Source: an uncultured Eubacterium sp. (GTDB taxonomy: Bacteria > Bacillota > Clostridia > Lachnospirales > Lachnospiraceae). Taken from it: a DNA stretch of 64,000 nt. Made by a program: the position numbers and the translations under genes. Location of the stretch: the NCBI RefSeq assembly GCF_937958975.1, contig NZ_CALGRE010000045.1, positions 1 through 64,000 of the forward strand, in the 5' to 3' direction. Below, piece by piece: positions 28,001 through 36,056 of the stretch (position 1 is the stretch's first letter; the number at the start of each line of letters is the position of its first letter). The notes under the pieces were generated by a model, which made no database searches, was not told where the DNA came from, and was given only the letters and a program-made list of their open reading frames with translations.

Positions 28001-28594
28001 GCGATGAGGGACTTGGAAATAAGAGGAACGGGAAATCTGCTCGGTGCACAACAGAGCGGACACTTAGAGGCGGTTGGATATGACCTTTATTGTAAAATGC
28101 TGAATCAGGCGATTGAGGTGTTGAAGGGGCATACGCCAAAGGATGATTTTGAGACGAAGGTAGATTTATTGTGTGATGCTTTTGTACCGCCGTCTTATAT
28201 TAAAAATGAATCTCTAAAAATGGACATTTATAAGAGGATTGCCGGGATTGAAACAAAAGAGGAATATGAGGATATGCAGGATGAACTCCTTGATAGGTTT
28301 GGTGATATTCCTTCTCAGGTGGAAAACCTGCTACAGGTTGTCATGCTCAAGGCAGCAGCCCATGAAGCTTATATTACTGAGATATCAGGCACAAAAGACA
28401 GGTTGAAAGTTATGATGTGGAGTGAGGCAAAGATTGATGTGGAGAGAATCCCTATTCTTGTGAGAGAATATAAAGGAAGATTGAAGTTTGTGGCAGGAGA
28501 CACACCTCATTTTATTTATTCACCTAAGCCTAGTGATGATAATGTCATAGAAAGAGCGAAAAAGCTTGTTGAATCTATGTCGACACTCAGGTAG
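25097..28594 (+). CDS. mfd: Transcription-repair coupling factor
   Basis: A 1165-residue Mfd translocase that removes RNA polymerase stalled at DNA lesions and recruits UvrA. The domain order is complete: UvrB-like N-terminal module (about 1-330), CarD-like RNA-polymerase interaction domain (GDYVVHENHGLGIYRGIEKV, about 500-560), RecG-like motor with Walker A GDVGFGKTE (about 650) and DEEQ box (about 751), helicase C domain (STTIIETGLDISNANT, QLRGRVGRS), and the C-terminal TRCF domain. AGGAGG lies six bases before the ATG. Length is normal and no key motif is missing. Confidence 0.98.
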   Translation: MNSFDYPLLQLNEYEQVRDCLSQGKSCQVTGCGDSQLAHFITGLSNGYKQKVIVTFSALRAKELYEDMKGFTNDVVIYPSKDFIFFSADVHGNFILQQRLEFIRKIVEDEPFTVILTADAFMDKIQPFQKIKDNCIEISEGSMIELDALKTKLVKMGYEAVEQIDSPGQFAVRGSILDIYTLTDEVPYRIDFWDNEVDIIKSFEIENQRSIENLDSVQIYPATEYFFDSESLKFGTEKIKTELNKAVQKFRKNFNTEEAHRLEMTVGEFLTNININPFHVAFDSYVNYFFDDLVSLMDYFDEPIFFIDEPKRVVEQLNAVEAEFRASMSNRLEKGYVLAGQTDILWNKDTILEYINSKPKVVLTAIAQKVSFFYTEEFVEVDTKNISPYNSKFEMLVEDLKKYKVQKYSVLLVTSSTTRGLRLAEDLREFGLSAFFEKDTKRQVNAGEVMIVKGRLRKGFMYPMIKFVAISDTDIFGERKKKKRRKHGYSGTNISSFSDLNVGDYVVHENHGLGIYRGIEKVEVDHVVKDYIKIEYAGGSSLYILATQLDMIQKYADSEAKPPKLNKLGGQEWHKTKTRVKKAVAEIARELVELYAVRQNGEGYMFSPDTEWQKEFEEMFPFEETDDQLSAINEVKKDMESSKIMDRLICGDVGFGKTEIAIRAAFKAIQDNKQVAYLVPTTVLAQQHYKTFKQRFKDFPVRVEMLSRFRTKSNIEQNIRDLKKGYVDIVIGTHRLLSKDVKFKDLGLLIIDEEQRFGVKHKEQIKELKNTVDVITLTATPIPRTLHMSLIGIRDMCVMEEPPQDRMPIQTFVMEYNEEIARDAINRELARGGQVYFVHNRVQDIADMAVTVQNMVPEASVAFAHGQMSERQLEEIMYDFVNGDIDVLVSTTIIETGLDISNANTIIIHNAERMGLSQLYQLRGRVGRSNRMAYAFLMYSRNKMLTEVAEKRLGAIRDFTELGSGVKIAMRDLEIRGTGNLLGAQQSGHLEAVGYDLYCKMLNQAIEVLKGHTPKDDFETKVDLLCDAFVPPSYIKNESLKMDIYKRIAGIETKEEYEDMQDELLDRFGDIPSQVENLLQVVMLKAAAHEAYITEISGTKDRLKVMMWSEAKIDVERIPILVREYKGRLKFVAGDTPHFIYSPKPSDDNVIERAKKLVESMSTLR

Positions 28595-28640
28595 AGTGTG
28601 TAGAAAAGAATGGAATGAACATTTAAGAATGGAGTTTTCA

Positions 28641-29300
28641 ATGAAAAGATTTTGGATTTTATGTATGGTTGCAATTCTTGGAATGGGAATTGTGGGATGC
28701 AATAAACAATATTCAAAAGAAAATGTATCTACAATAATGAGTGAAGAGGATAATGAAGCTGGGGAATCTGCGGATGAGATTGCAGTTATTTCGCTTGGTA
28801 AAAATGAAGTTTATCTGGATGAAGTTTTGTATTATGCGTATACGACACAGGCAACATATGAAACCTATTATCTGGCAGAGGGAAAAGAGATGAACTGGAA
28901 TGCCGAGATGAAAAAAGGGGTTACATGGCAACAGGGAATAAAAAGCATTATTTTAGATGATATATGTAGGAGAGAATATTTTTGCTCTCTGGCAGATAAA
29001 TATGATGTGGAGTTATCTGACAGTGAAGAGGAAAACATACAGAAAGCGGCAGATGAATATTTTGAGCAGTCCAGTGAAAAATTAATAAAAAAAATTAATA
29101 TTAAGCGGGAGAGACTCAAAGAAGTATTTGAAAAGCAGAAAATAGCGCAACATGTCGAGAATATTTTGAAAGCTTCAGATGAAAGCCTGACAGATGATAT
29201 GTATAATAAATGGAAAAAAGGAAATACTGTTACAGCAGACGAACAATGGGAAATGATTAATTTTGGTGAACCTATATTTACATTGGAGGATACAAAGTGA
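28641..29300 (+). CDS. Small foldase-like lipoprotein (SurA N-like, no PPIase domain)
   Basis: The ATG at 28641 is chosen because it follows GGAG and begins a lipoprotein signal (MKRFWILCMVAILGMGIVGC, lipobox IVGC, Cys20); the longer frame from 28566 overlaps mfd. The mature 200 residues begin with VISLGKNEVYLDEVLYYAY, the opening of SurA/PrsA N-terminal chaperone domains, followed by charged helices (DKYDVELSDSEEENIQKA). It stops near TADEQWEMIN where a parvulin domain would begin, so it may be a chaperone-only relative of PrsA. The TGA overlaps the GTG of the next gene, so it is coupled to the carboxypeptidase. Possibly involved in folding exported proteins such as that partner. Confidence 0.75.
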   Translation: MKRFWILCMVAILGMGIVGCNKQYSKENVSTIMSEEDNEAGESADEIAVISLGKNEVYLDEVLYYAYTTQATYETYYLAEGKEMNWNAEMKKGVTWQQGIKSIILDDICRREYFCSLADKYDVELSDSEEENIQKAADEYFEQSSEKLIKKINIKRERLKEVFEKQKIAQHVENILKASDESLTDDMYNKWKKGNTVTADEQWEMINFGEPIFTLEDTK

Positions 29301-30349
29301 AAGGTCGTTTGACGTGTGTAATAAGTGCTGCCATATCAGTATTTTTGATAATTTGTACTCTGAACTACACACTTAACATAGGAAAAGAAGAAAAGAAAAA
29401 TTATAATCCGGTGCAGGAAGCTGCCCAGAGTGAAGTGGTATTACAGGATTTTATTCATGATAATTATGTGATTAGTGAAAAAAATCCGTGGACAGATTAC
29501 AGTTTGCATCCATTAGAATATTCTGCTGCGGATAATCATGTATTTCAAGAAGAAATTCGTGCAAAGTCAGCAGTATTGGTTGACATAAATTCCAGAACGA
29601 TACTGTATGGGAAAAATGAAAATAAGCAGATGTACCCTGCCAGTACCACAAAACTAATGACGGCATTAACTGTTCTTCAAATTATGAGTATTAACGATGT
29701 CGTAACGATTGGGGATGAGGTATCATTGATAGCTTCGGATTCCAGCAAAGCCGGTTTTTCTAAGGGACAGATGGCAACGGTTGAGGAGTTGTTAGAAGGA
29801 CTTCTTATCTCATCGGGAAATGATGCCGCATATGTTTTAGCAAAAGCAGCAGGAGAGGCCATATTTGAGGATAATATAGCAAATGAAGGTAAAACCTTTT
29901 CAAATACACAGTGTATTCAGCGATTTATTTTGGAGATGAATAAAAATGTCAGAGACATGAACTTGGATAATACGCATTTCACGTCTCCTGATGGGTATGA
30001 CGACAGGAATCAGTATACCACTGCGACAGATTTGTCTAAAATAGCCATTGAGGCTTATAGCAATAAAGTGATATCGGATATTTGCAAGAAGAGTTCTTCG
30101 TATTCAGAGACATTAGATAAGACATGGACATCTACAAACCAACTTTTAAATAAAAATGGGAAATTTTATTATGAGTATTGTCAGGGATTGAAAACAGGAA
30201 GCACAGACCTTGCAGGAAAATGCCTTGTGTCGGTTGGCAGAAAGGATGGCAGGGAGTGTGTCAGTGTTATCTTGAATGACAATACGGACGAAGAGAGATG
30301 GAGTGACACGAGGAAACTGTTAAATTTTGGTCTTATTAATTTAGATTAA
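29297..30349 (+). CDS. D-alanyl-D-alanine carboxypeptidase (S11, DacA-like)
   Basis: A 350-residue penicillin-binding protein that trims the terminal D-Ala from peptidoglycan stem peptides. The three active-site motifs are intact: SxxK in ASTTKLM (about 115-121), SxN in SSGND (about 172-176) and KTG in GLKTGSTD (about 297-304). One N-terminal membrane segment (about 6-24) exports it. It is shorter than typical DacA (about 400-440) and lacks the long C-terminal beta domain and amphipathic anchor, so the N-terminal segment may hold it in the membrane. The start is GTG at 29297 with GGAGG upstream, overlapping the lipoprotein gene by four bases. Confidence 0.92.
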   Translation: MKGRLTCVISAAISVFLIICTLNYTLNIGKEEKKNYNPVQEAAQSEVVLQDFIHDNYVISEKNPWTDYSLHPLEYSAADNHVFQEEIRAKSAVLVDINSRTILYGKNENKQMYPASTTKLMTALTVLQIMSINDVVTIGDEVSLIASDSSKAGFSKGQMATVEELLEGLLISSGNDAAYVLAKAAGEAIFEDNIANEGKTFSNTQCIQRFILEMNKNVRDMNLDNTHFTSPDGYDDRNQYTTATDLSKIAIEAYSNKVISDICKKSSSYSETLDKTWTSTNQLLNKNGKFYYEYCQGLKTGSTDLAGKCLVSVGRKDGRECVSVILNDNTDEERWSDTRKLLNFGLINLD

Positions 30350-30356
30350 TAAAAAA

Positions 30357-30989
30357 TTAGCAGTGACAGCATAAGTTTAACAAGCATAATGTGGTGCAAG
30401 GGTCTGAACAACAGAACATACCGTCTCTGTCGCCACCATATGAATATTGTCTCTCATTGTACCATTGGTCGCCACTCTCAAAAGTTTGGACAAGGCGCTG
30501 ATAAGTAGGGTTATTAGGCTCCATACGCAGAGCAGTTTTTGCCATATCGAGCGCAAGAATATTATTTCCCACACCATTATTCGCTAAGGCGCTTAGAAAA
30601 TACCACTGAGCATTTCTATCGGAAATATTATTTAGAACATTCAGAGCTTCGTGATATCTGGCATTGTTAATATAATTGGCAGCAGCTGTATAATATGAAT
30701 TATCCTGGCTGTATCCGGTATTTCCATTAAAACTGCCAAAGTCACCAAATCCGCCATATGTTCCATTACTGCCAAATCCTCCGGATGTATATCCGCCATG
30801 CTTACGCTCATTCATGATTTGGTCATATGCCTGTTGTACCAATTTAAACATTTCTTCAGCCTTATCTTTGTTCGGGTTATTCACATTGGCATCAGGGTGG
30901 TATTTTCTGCTTAATTTTCTATATGCTGTTTTTACTTCGTCGTCTGTGGCATTTCTGTCAATGCCAAGAACTTTATATGGGTCACTCAT
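30357..30989 (-). CDS. J-domain protein with Cys-rich C-terminus
   Basis: A 210-residue protein with an N-terminal J domain (1-70, HPD at about residue 32-34 in KYHPDANV), so it should stimulate an Hsp70. The standard DnaJ zinc domain is missing. A Gly/Asn/Phe/Tyr-rich linker (75-105) precedes a TPR-like helical segment (YINNARYHEALNVLNNI, ALANNGVGNNILALDM). The end is strikingly Cys-rich (CCSDPCTTLCLLNLCCHC), possibly metal-binding or palmitoylation-like. Convergent with the carboxypeptidase gene, only seven bases apart. Promoterless position behind two other minus-strand genes suggests a three-gene operon. Confidence 0.88.
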   Translation of the reverse strand: MSDPYKVLGIDRNATDDEVKTAYRKLSRKYHPDANVNNPNKDKAEEMFKLVQQAYDQIMNERKHGGYTSGGFGSNGTYGGFGDFGSFNGNTGYSQDNSYYTAAANYINNARYHEALNVLNNISDRNAQWYFLSALANNGVGNNILALDMAKTALRMEPNNPTYQRLVQTFESGDQWYNERQYSYGGDRDGMFCCSDPCTTLCLLNLCCHC

Positions 30990-31000
30990 TTTAACTCTCT

Positions 31001-31813
31001 CTATTCCATTCGTTCTTTATATATTTTTCTAAAACGGTTCCATACACCTGCGTATAGGATATTTCTCAAAATATTTGCATTTTCTAAAATTGGCAGAGTT
31101 TCAAACTCTTTGGAACATTCTGCCATCATCATTGTAAGCATCTGCTCTATTCTATCATCAAACATATTGTCTTTGCAAATTTCTTTTAAGGGATTGTAAC
31201 AATTCTTTTTTATATCTTTTTGCAAGTCGTCATATGCGTCGAGTATGTAAATAAATTTTCCGAGAAAAAAGCCCATGCGTTCCAGACAGGCAGACCATTC
31301 ATCCTTTTTGGGAACAAATAGTACAGCCATAATTCTACCAAAAATACCTGCCATAACGTCAATACTTGCTTCATTTTCTTTTTCGCGGGTACCAAGTTCG
31401 TCAAGTAAAGAGGCTATCAGTTCAGATTTTTTTTGATAAACGCTGTTTTTAGTGCGAATTAGTTTGGCAAATGCTAGTTTTAATAAATTATGTTCATCAT
31501 TCCAGTCATCCATAAATTTGTAATAGGATAAAATAATATTCATATCTGCCACATAATCAGTATATTCCGAAAAAATAAATCTATGTTTTTTCATTGGATG
31601 TGCGATACAACGATGTGTTTCGTCAAAAATATCCGGTTCGTAGAGAGCCGTTAGAAGCATAGAAAGGAAAGTCATATCATAAGTTAAAGTAAGCTGTCCC
31701 AGGATGCCATGTCTTTTTTTTAATGAGTGACATAGACCACAATAATAACCTTGATAGATATTAAATTCCTTAAATTTTAATTCGGGTTGATGAACAACGA
31801 CATAACCAAACAT
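31001..31813 (-). CDS. DUF5685-like protein
   Basis: A 270-residue protein that I recognise as the DUF5685 type: MFGYVVVHQPELKFKEF, then the conserved YYCGLCHSLKKRHG (about 23-36) and TLTYDMTFLSMLLTALYEP. It continues as all-helical sequence with Asp-rich patches (FIYILDAYDDLQKDIKKN) reminiscent of prenyltransferase-like helical folds. No function is established. It is one base from the zinc-ribbon gene upstream and 11 from the J-domain gene downstream, so all three are probably translated from one message. Confidence 0.8.
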   Translation of the reverse strand: MFGYVVVHQPELKFKEFNIYQGYYCGLCHSLKKRHGILGQLTLTYDMTFLSMLLTALYEPDIFDETHRCIAHPMKKHRFIFSEYTDYVADMNIILSYYKFMDDWNDEHNLLKLAFAKLIRTKNSVYQKKSELIASLLDELGTREKENEASIDVMAGIFGRIMAVLFVPKKDEWSACLERMGFFLGKFIYILDAYDDLQKDIKKNCYNPLKEICKDNMFDDRIEQMLTMMMAECSKEFETLPILENANILRNILYAGVWNRFRKIYKERME

Positions 31814-31814
31814 A

Positions 31815-32225
31815 TCAACTTCTTCTTATAAACTTGTGATGGCATTTGGGACAGCGTATTTCTATTTTTCCATGCCCCTTTGGAATACGGATTTTCTGAC
31901 CGCATCCCGGACATTTAAAAAACTTATAGTATTTTTTCTGCTCTCTTGTGCGAGGGTCTATATTGTTATTCCGTTTAAAGTTTGAAATAAAATGTAAATA
32001 TTTTTCGTTTTCAGCAGAACGTTTATAAATGTTTCTCGAAAACATTCTAAGGTATACCAAAATAATCAAAATTAAAATGAGAGTGCTAATCAGCGAGCTG
32101 ATGCGCCCTCTCGTAAAAAAAGATAATATGCAGAGAATAAAGGTCGATGTAATCATAAAACGTGATAATTGGTCAACCCCATATCTCCCATACATGAAAC
32201 GAGAAAATTTTTCTTTCCAACCCAT
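31815..32225 (-). CDS. Small zinc-ribbon membrane protein
   Basis: A 136-residue protein with two hydrophobic segments (about 22-38 and 43-62) and a C-terminal zinc ribbon, CPGC (about 105-108) and CPKC (about 125-128), separated by a basic loop. The ribbon should face the cytoplasm. The ATG follows AAAGGAG. First gene of the minus-strand trio with the DUF5685 and J-domain proteins. The function is unknown; a membrane-associated chaperone adaptor is conceivable from the context only. Confidence 0.82.
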   Translation of the reverse strand: MGWKEKFSRFMYGRYGVDQLSRFMITSTFILCILSFFTRGRISSLISTLILILIILVYLRMFSRNIYKRSAENEKYLHFISNFKRNNNIDPRTREQKKYYKFFKCPGCGQKIRIPKGHGKIEIRCPKCHHKFIRRS

Positions 32226-32348
32226 GACAGGCTCCTTTCAATAAACTGAAACTAATATAAAATACAACTTATCAATTCTAAAAAATAAAATCAATATTAA
32301 TAGAGAAGTTTTAACATTTACGTTACAAAAGTTTACAAATATTCCATA

Positions 32349-32377
32349 TTTACTTTTAAGTAATAATAAGATAGAAT
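32349..32377 (+). promoter_or_regulatory. Candidate promoter of the large polysaccharide operon
   Basis: TTTACT (32349-32354), 17-base spacer, TAGAAT (32372-32377). Four and five matches of six. The leader to the ATG at 32454 is about 70 bases and ends in GGGGAG. The 32226-32453 gap is otherwise AT-rich and should also hold the promoter of the minus-strand zinc-ribbon gene, which I could not place. Confidence 0.45.
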
Positions 32378-32453
32378 AAAAACGATATCAAGTTGAAAAA
32401 ATGGGCAAAAGGGGAGAAAAAATTGATATTCAATTGGAAGGGGAGAAATACAT

Positions 32454-33899
32454 ATGCACATAAAGAAGAGCAGCTGGTTAAAGCACTTGGATTTTATTTT
32501 AGCAGATTTGATTTGCCTGAATATAACATTTCTTTTTGCGTACTGGTTACGGCATGATATATGCAATGTATATGCACTAAAAGGTTATCGAATGTTAATT
32601 GTGATTGCCATGATATTGCATTTTTGTATTGGATATTTTTCGAATTTTTATTCCGGTATCTTAAGAAGAGGATATTTTACAGAGTTTAAAAATGTTTTAG
32701 TATATAACATACAATTGACAGGTTTATTATTTACATATTTGTTTGTTATGCAGTTGGGGAACTCGTACTCTAGAACTGTTTTGGTAGGATACTTTTTCAT
32801 CAATACAATTTGTATGTACATGGTACATATTTGCATGAAAAAAAAGCATGCCGGCAGGGAAGGTATTGTAAAACAGAGTCAGATAAAAATATTATTGGTT
32901 TCCACAGAGGATATCGTAGAAGAATCGGTCAGATTGATTCGTCAGGGTCATGATAAGTCTTATGAGATTGTTGGAGTTGCAATCGATAATTCTTCTTCAA
33001 GCTTGAAACAGGTGTTGGGGATTCCGGTGGTTTCCTATGGGGAGAATATATATGAATATGCGTGCAGGAACGTAATAGATGATGTTTTGCTTTGTATCAA
33101 TCCGTCAGAGCAGGAAAAAATTGAGAGCATAACAAACAAGTTTTTAGAGATGGGAATTACAGTTCATATCAAGATGAATATGTTTGCAAAAGGGCTTCCG
33201 AATGTCTATTTTGGAAAAATAAACGCTGTCAGTGTTATGACAACAAGTATGAAGACTGTAAAACCATATGAAATATTTTTAAAAAGAGCGTTGGATATAT
33301 GTGCCGGGGGATTTGGATGTATTATAACAGCAATTTTATTTATTTTTATTGCGCCGGCTATTAAGATAGCCGATCCGAAGGGACCGGTATTTTTTGCCCA
33401 AGAGCGCGCCGGAAAAAACGGAAGAATCTTTAAAATTTATAAGTTTCGTTCTATGTATTCTGATGCAGAAGCCCGTAAAAAAGAGCTTATGGATAAAAAT
33501 AAGATGGATGGTCTAATGTTTAAGATAGATGCTGACCCTAGAATCATAGGAAGCGGACCTGACGGAAAGAAAAAAGGGCTGGGACACTTTTTAAGAGCCT
33601 CTTCTCTTGACGAGTTTCCAAATTTCTGGAGTATTTTAAAAGGTGATATGAGTTTGGTTGGGACAAGACCACCGACAATGGATGAATATGAGAAGTACGA
33701 ATTACATCATAAGAGCCGTTTAGCTGTCAAACCGGGGCTTACAGGAATCTGGCAGGTTAGTGGCAGAAGTGATTTTACAGATTTTGAAGAAATTGTCAAA
33801 TTAGATAATGAATACATTAAAAACTGGAGTCTTGGACTGGATATTAAAATTATTTTAAAGACGGTGATTGTCGTATTGACAAGAAAAGGCTCTGTATAA
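32454..33899 (+). CDS. Undecaprenyl-phosphate sugar phosphotransferase (WcaJ/PglC-type)
   Basis: Starts the repeat unit by moving a sugar-1-phosphate from a UDP-sugar to undecaprenyl phosphate in the membrane. 481 residues: four or so N-terminal membrane segments (about 10-130), a CoA-binding-like Rossmann domain (about 140-265), a membrane re-entrant helix (about 280-300), and the bacterial sugar transferase domain with KRALDICAGG, FFAQERAGKNGRIFKIYKFR, the catalytic Asp-Glu in SSLDEFPNFW, LVGTRPP and KPGLTGIWQVSGR. The full-length architecture is that of WcaJ. Glucose, galactose and other sugars are all possible. It leads the whole polysaccharide locus. Confidence 0.95.
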   Translation: MHIKKSSWLKHLDFILADLICLNITFLFAYWLRHDICNVYALKGYRMLIVIAMILHFCIGYFSNFYSGILRRGYFTEFKNVLVYNIQLTGLLFTYLFVMQLGNSYSRTVLVGYFFINTICMYMVHICMKKKHAGREGIVKQSQIKILLVSTEDIVEESVRLIRQGHDKSYEIVGVAIDNSSSSLKQVLGIPVVSYGENIYEYACRNVIDDVLLCINPSEQEKIESITNKFLEMGITVHIKMNMFAKGLPNVYFGKINAVSVMTTSMKTVKPYEIFLKRALDICAGGFGCIITAILFIFIAPAIKIADPKGPVFFAQERAGKNGRIFKIYKFRSMYSDAEARKKELMDKNKMDGLMFKIDADPRIIGSGPDGKKKGLGHFLRASSLDEFPNFWSILKGDMSLVGTRPPTMDEYEKYELHHKSRLAVKPGLTGIWQVSGRSDFTDFEEIVKLDNEYIKNWSLGLDIKIILKTVIVVLTRKGSV

Positions 33900-33963
33900 G
33901 AAGAAATAATTATTTGGTTATTTAGAAATAATGAATCTGATAAAAGACGAAATGGGAAGTAAT

Positions 33964-35181
33964 ATGAATAAGAATTTTACAGATGTATCAAAAAAGCATA
34001 TTTTTATAGTGGGATGTAAGGGAATACCTACCAGATACGGTGGGTTTGAGACTTTTGTTGATAAGCTTACAGAATATACCGGGGACAAGTCTATCCAGTA
34101 TCATGTTTCGAGAATACTAGATAATAACGAATATGATGATAAAAATACAGAATATGAGTATAATGGCGCTCATTGTTTTGATATAAAACAGAGAATGGGC
34201 GGACCTGCGAAAGCTATATTTTATGATATTGATGCTATAAAATATAGCATTAATTACATTAAGAAAAATAATATTAAGGATTTTGTTGTTTATGTGCTTG
34301 CCTGTAGGATAGGACCGTTTATTGGAAGCTTAAAGCGACAGATTCATAAGTTAAATGGAAAACTTTATGTAAACCCGGATGGGCATGAATGGAAACGTGC
34401 AAAGTGGAGCGCTCCGGTAAGACGATATTGGAAGATTTCAGAAAAGCTCATGGTAAAACATGCAGATTTACTTGTATGTGACAGCAGGGGAATTGAGGAT
34501 TACATAAAGAATGATTACAAGAAGTACAATCCAAAGACCACTTTTATAGCATATGGTGCTGAGACGAGTGAATCGGAATTGGCTGATGATAATGAGAAAG
34601 TAAAAGAGTGGTTTTCTACATTTGATATTAAATTTAATAATTATTATCTTATTGTCGGGAGGTTTGTACCGGAAAATAATTTTGAGAGAATGATTAAAGA
34701 GTTCATAAAGTCGAATACAGATAAAGATTTAGTTATTGTGACAGGATATGAAGCGAATCCTTTTTATAATACTTTGCTTGAAGAAACACATTTTGACAAA
34801 GATAATAGAATAAAATTTGTGGGAACAGTTTACGACCAACCGCTGTTAAAGAAAATAAGAGAAAAAGCTTATGCATATATTCATGGACACTCTGTAGGTG
34901 GGACAAATCCAAGTCTTTTAGAAGCACTTGGACTGACAAAATTGAATTTGTTGTTTGATGTATCATTTAATAGAGAAGTCGCAGAAGATGGGGCAAAATA
35001 TTGGAATCATGAATATGGAATGCTTGCCCATGTGATAGAAATGGCGGATGAAATGGGGCAGGAAGAAATTCAGATAATGGGAGACAAGGCAAGAGAAAGA
35101 ATTGAAAAATTTTATAGTTGGGAATATATAACCAGTCGATATGAGGAGTTGTTTGAAAATCAGAGAAACATAACAGGATAA
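33964..35181 (+). CDS. DUF1972-type (rhamnosyltransferase-like) GT4 glycosyltransferase
   Basis: A GT-B enzyme of 405 residues with the DUF1972 N-terminus (IVGCKGIPTRYGGFETFVDKL split as GCKGIPTRYGGFE), the group containing CpsF/Cps2T beta-1,4-rhamnosyltransferases, which usually add the second sugar of a capsule repeat. The donor domain shows YLIVGRFVPENNFERMI and HGHSVGGTNPSLLEALG. The ATG at 33964 is preferred to that at 33931, because GGGAAG precedes it and the extra 11 residues have no counterpart in the family. dTDP-rhamnose is supplied by the rfb genes at the end of the window, which fits. Confidence 0.87.
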   Translation: MNKNFTDVSKKHIFIVGCKGIPTRYGGFETFVDKLTEYTGDKSIQYHVSRILDNNEYDDKNTEYEYNGAHCFDIKQRMGGPAKAIFYDIDAIKYSINYIKKNNIKDFVVYVLACRIGPFIGSLKRQIHKLNGKLYVNPDGHEWKRAKWSAPVRRYWKISEKLMVKHADLLVCDSRGIEDYIKNDYKKYNPKTTFIAYGAETSESELADDNEKVKEWFSTFDIKFNNYYLIVGRFVPENNFERMIKEFIKSNTDKDLVIVTGYEANPFYNTLLEETHFDKDNRIKFVGTVYDQPLLKKIREKAYAYIHGHSVGGTNPSLLEALGLTKLNLLFDVSFNREVAEDGAKYWNHEYGMLAHVIEMADEMGQEEIQIMGDKARERIEKFYSWEYITSRYEELFENQRNITG

Positions 35182-35197
35182 TATGAATACATTAAAT

Positions 35198-35223
35198 GAC
35201 CAGAAATGAACTCTGGTCGTTTT
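35198..35223 (+). terminator. Intra-operon hairpin, possible attenuator
   Basis: Perfect 7-bp stem GACCAGA (35198-35204) / TCTGGTC (35212-35218), 7-nt loop, followed by GTTTTG. It lies 17 bases after the DUF1972 gene and 33 bases before the next start codon. The short U tract suggests partial termination, lowering expression of the downstream genes relative to the first two. Confidence 0.55.
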
Positions 35224-35255
35224 GTGTGTTAGATATAGATAAAAATAAAAGATTA

Positions 35256-36047
35256 ATGGTGAAACATTTGATTGAGAGTGATAGAAATATAGTACATTAT
35301 TGTTGGTTTGGGAAAGAAAATATTTCTGAAAGAGATTTAGGGTTTATTGAAAACAACAAAAGGTTTTTTAAAAATTATGACTTTATAATATGGAATGAAC
35401 AAAATTTTGATATTAATGGATGCAATTTTGCAAGACAGGCATATGAAATGGGAGAGTATGCTTTTGTGAGTGACTATGTCCGGGCAAAGGTTCTTTATCA
35501 ATATGGAGGAATTTATTTAGACACAGATGTAAAAGTGATTCGGAATTTCCCCAACACTGATAGTTTTGAAGGCTTTGCAGCGTTCGAGAGAAGAAAATTT
35601 TTGGGAACGGCAGTTTTAGGATGCAAACCAAAAAATAAATTAATAGGAAAATTAGTTGATTATTATGAAAATAATGACTTTATTTCTGAAGATGGGAATA
35701 TGGATATTGTGGCAAATGTTTCATTATTTACAGATATTATGTTAGAAAAAGGATTGGTACTTGGAGGCGGGGAACAGGAAGTATGTGGTATAAAGGTATT
35801 TTCAAGGGAGGTTTTTTTCCCAAAGAAATTAAGTGATACAGAATTTAGAGTAACGAAGGAAACGGCGGCAATACATTATTGCAATAACAGCTGGCTTAGT
35901 GAAAGAGAAAAGAAAAGAGGAAAAAGCAAGTTATGGATTGAGGTCGTACGACCGTTATTACAAAGTTTAAGAAAAATATTGCAAAAAGTTATTGGAAAAG
36001 AGAAAACCCGAAATATTGAAATAAAGCTGAGGAACAAGTTAAAATAG
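35256..36047 (+). CDS. DXD-type glycosyltransferase (GT32-like)
   Basis: A 263-residue member of the 'glycosyltransferase sugar-binding region containing DXD motif' family. It begins in family style with NIVHYCWFGKENIS, then EYAFVSDYVRAKVLYQYGG and the metal-binding IYLDTDV. The ATG at 35256 is chosen since the longer frame from 35196 runs through a hairpin and has no ribosome site; this start also lacks a clear ribosome site, so its position is less sure. The second part ends with basic helices. Donor sugar unknown; galactose and mannose transferases occur in this family. Confidence 0.85.
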   Translation: MVKHLIESDRNIVHYCWFGKENISERDLGFIENNKRFFKNYDFIIWNEQNFDINGCNFARQAYEMGEYAFVSDYVRAKVLYQYGGIYLDTDVKVIRNFPNTDSFEGFAAFERRKFLGTAVLGCKPKNKLIGKLVDYYENNDFISEDGNMDIVANVSLFTDIMLEKGLVLGGGEQEVCGIKVFSREVFFPKKLSDTEFRVTKETAAIHYCNNSWLSEREKKRGKSKLWIEVVRPLLQSLRKILQKVIGKEKTRNIEIKLRNKLK

Positions 36048-36056
36048 GTAGAAGAG

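Noticed and set aside
35196..35255. Upstream extension of the DXD glycosyltransferase gene
   Set aside because: The 20 extra codons run through a hairpin with a U run, have no ribosome site and do not match the family start.
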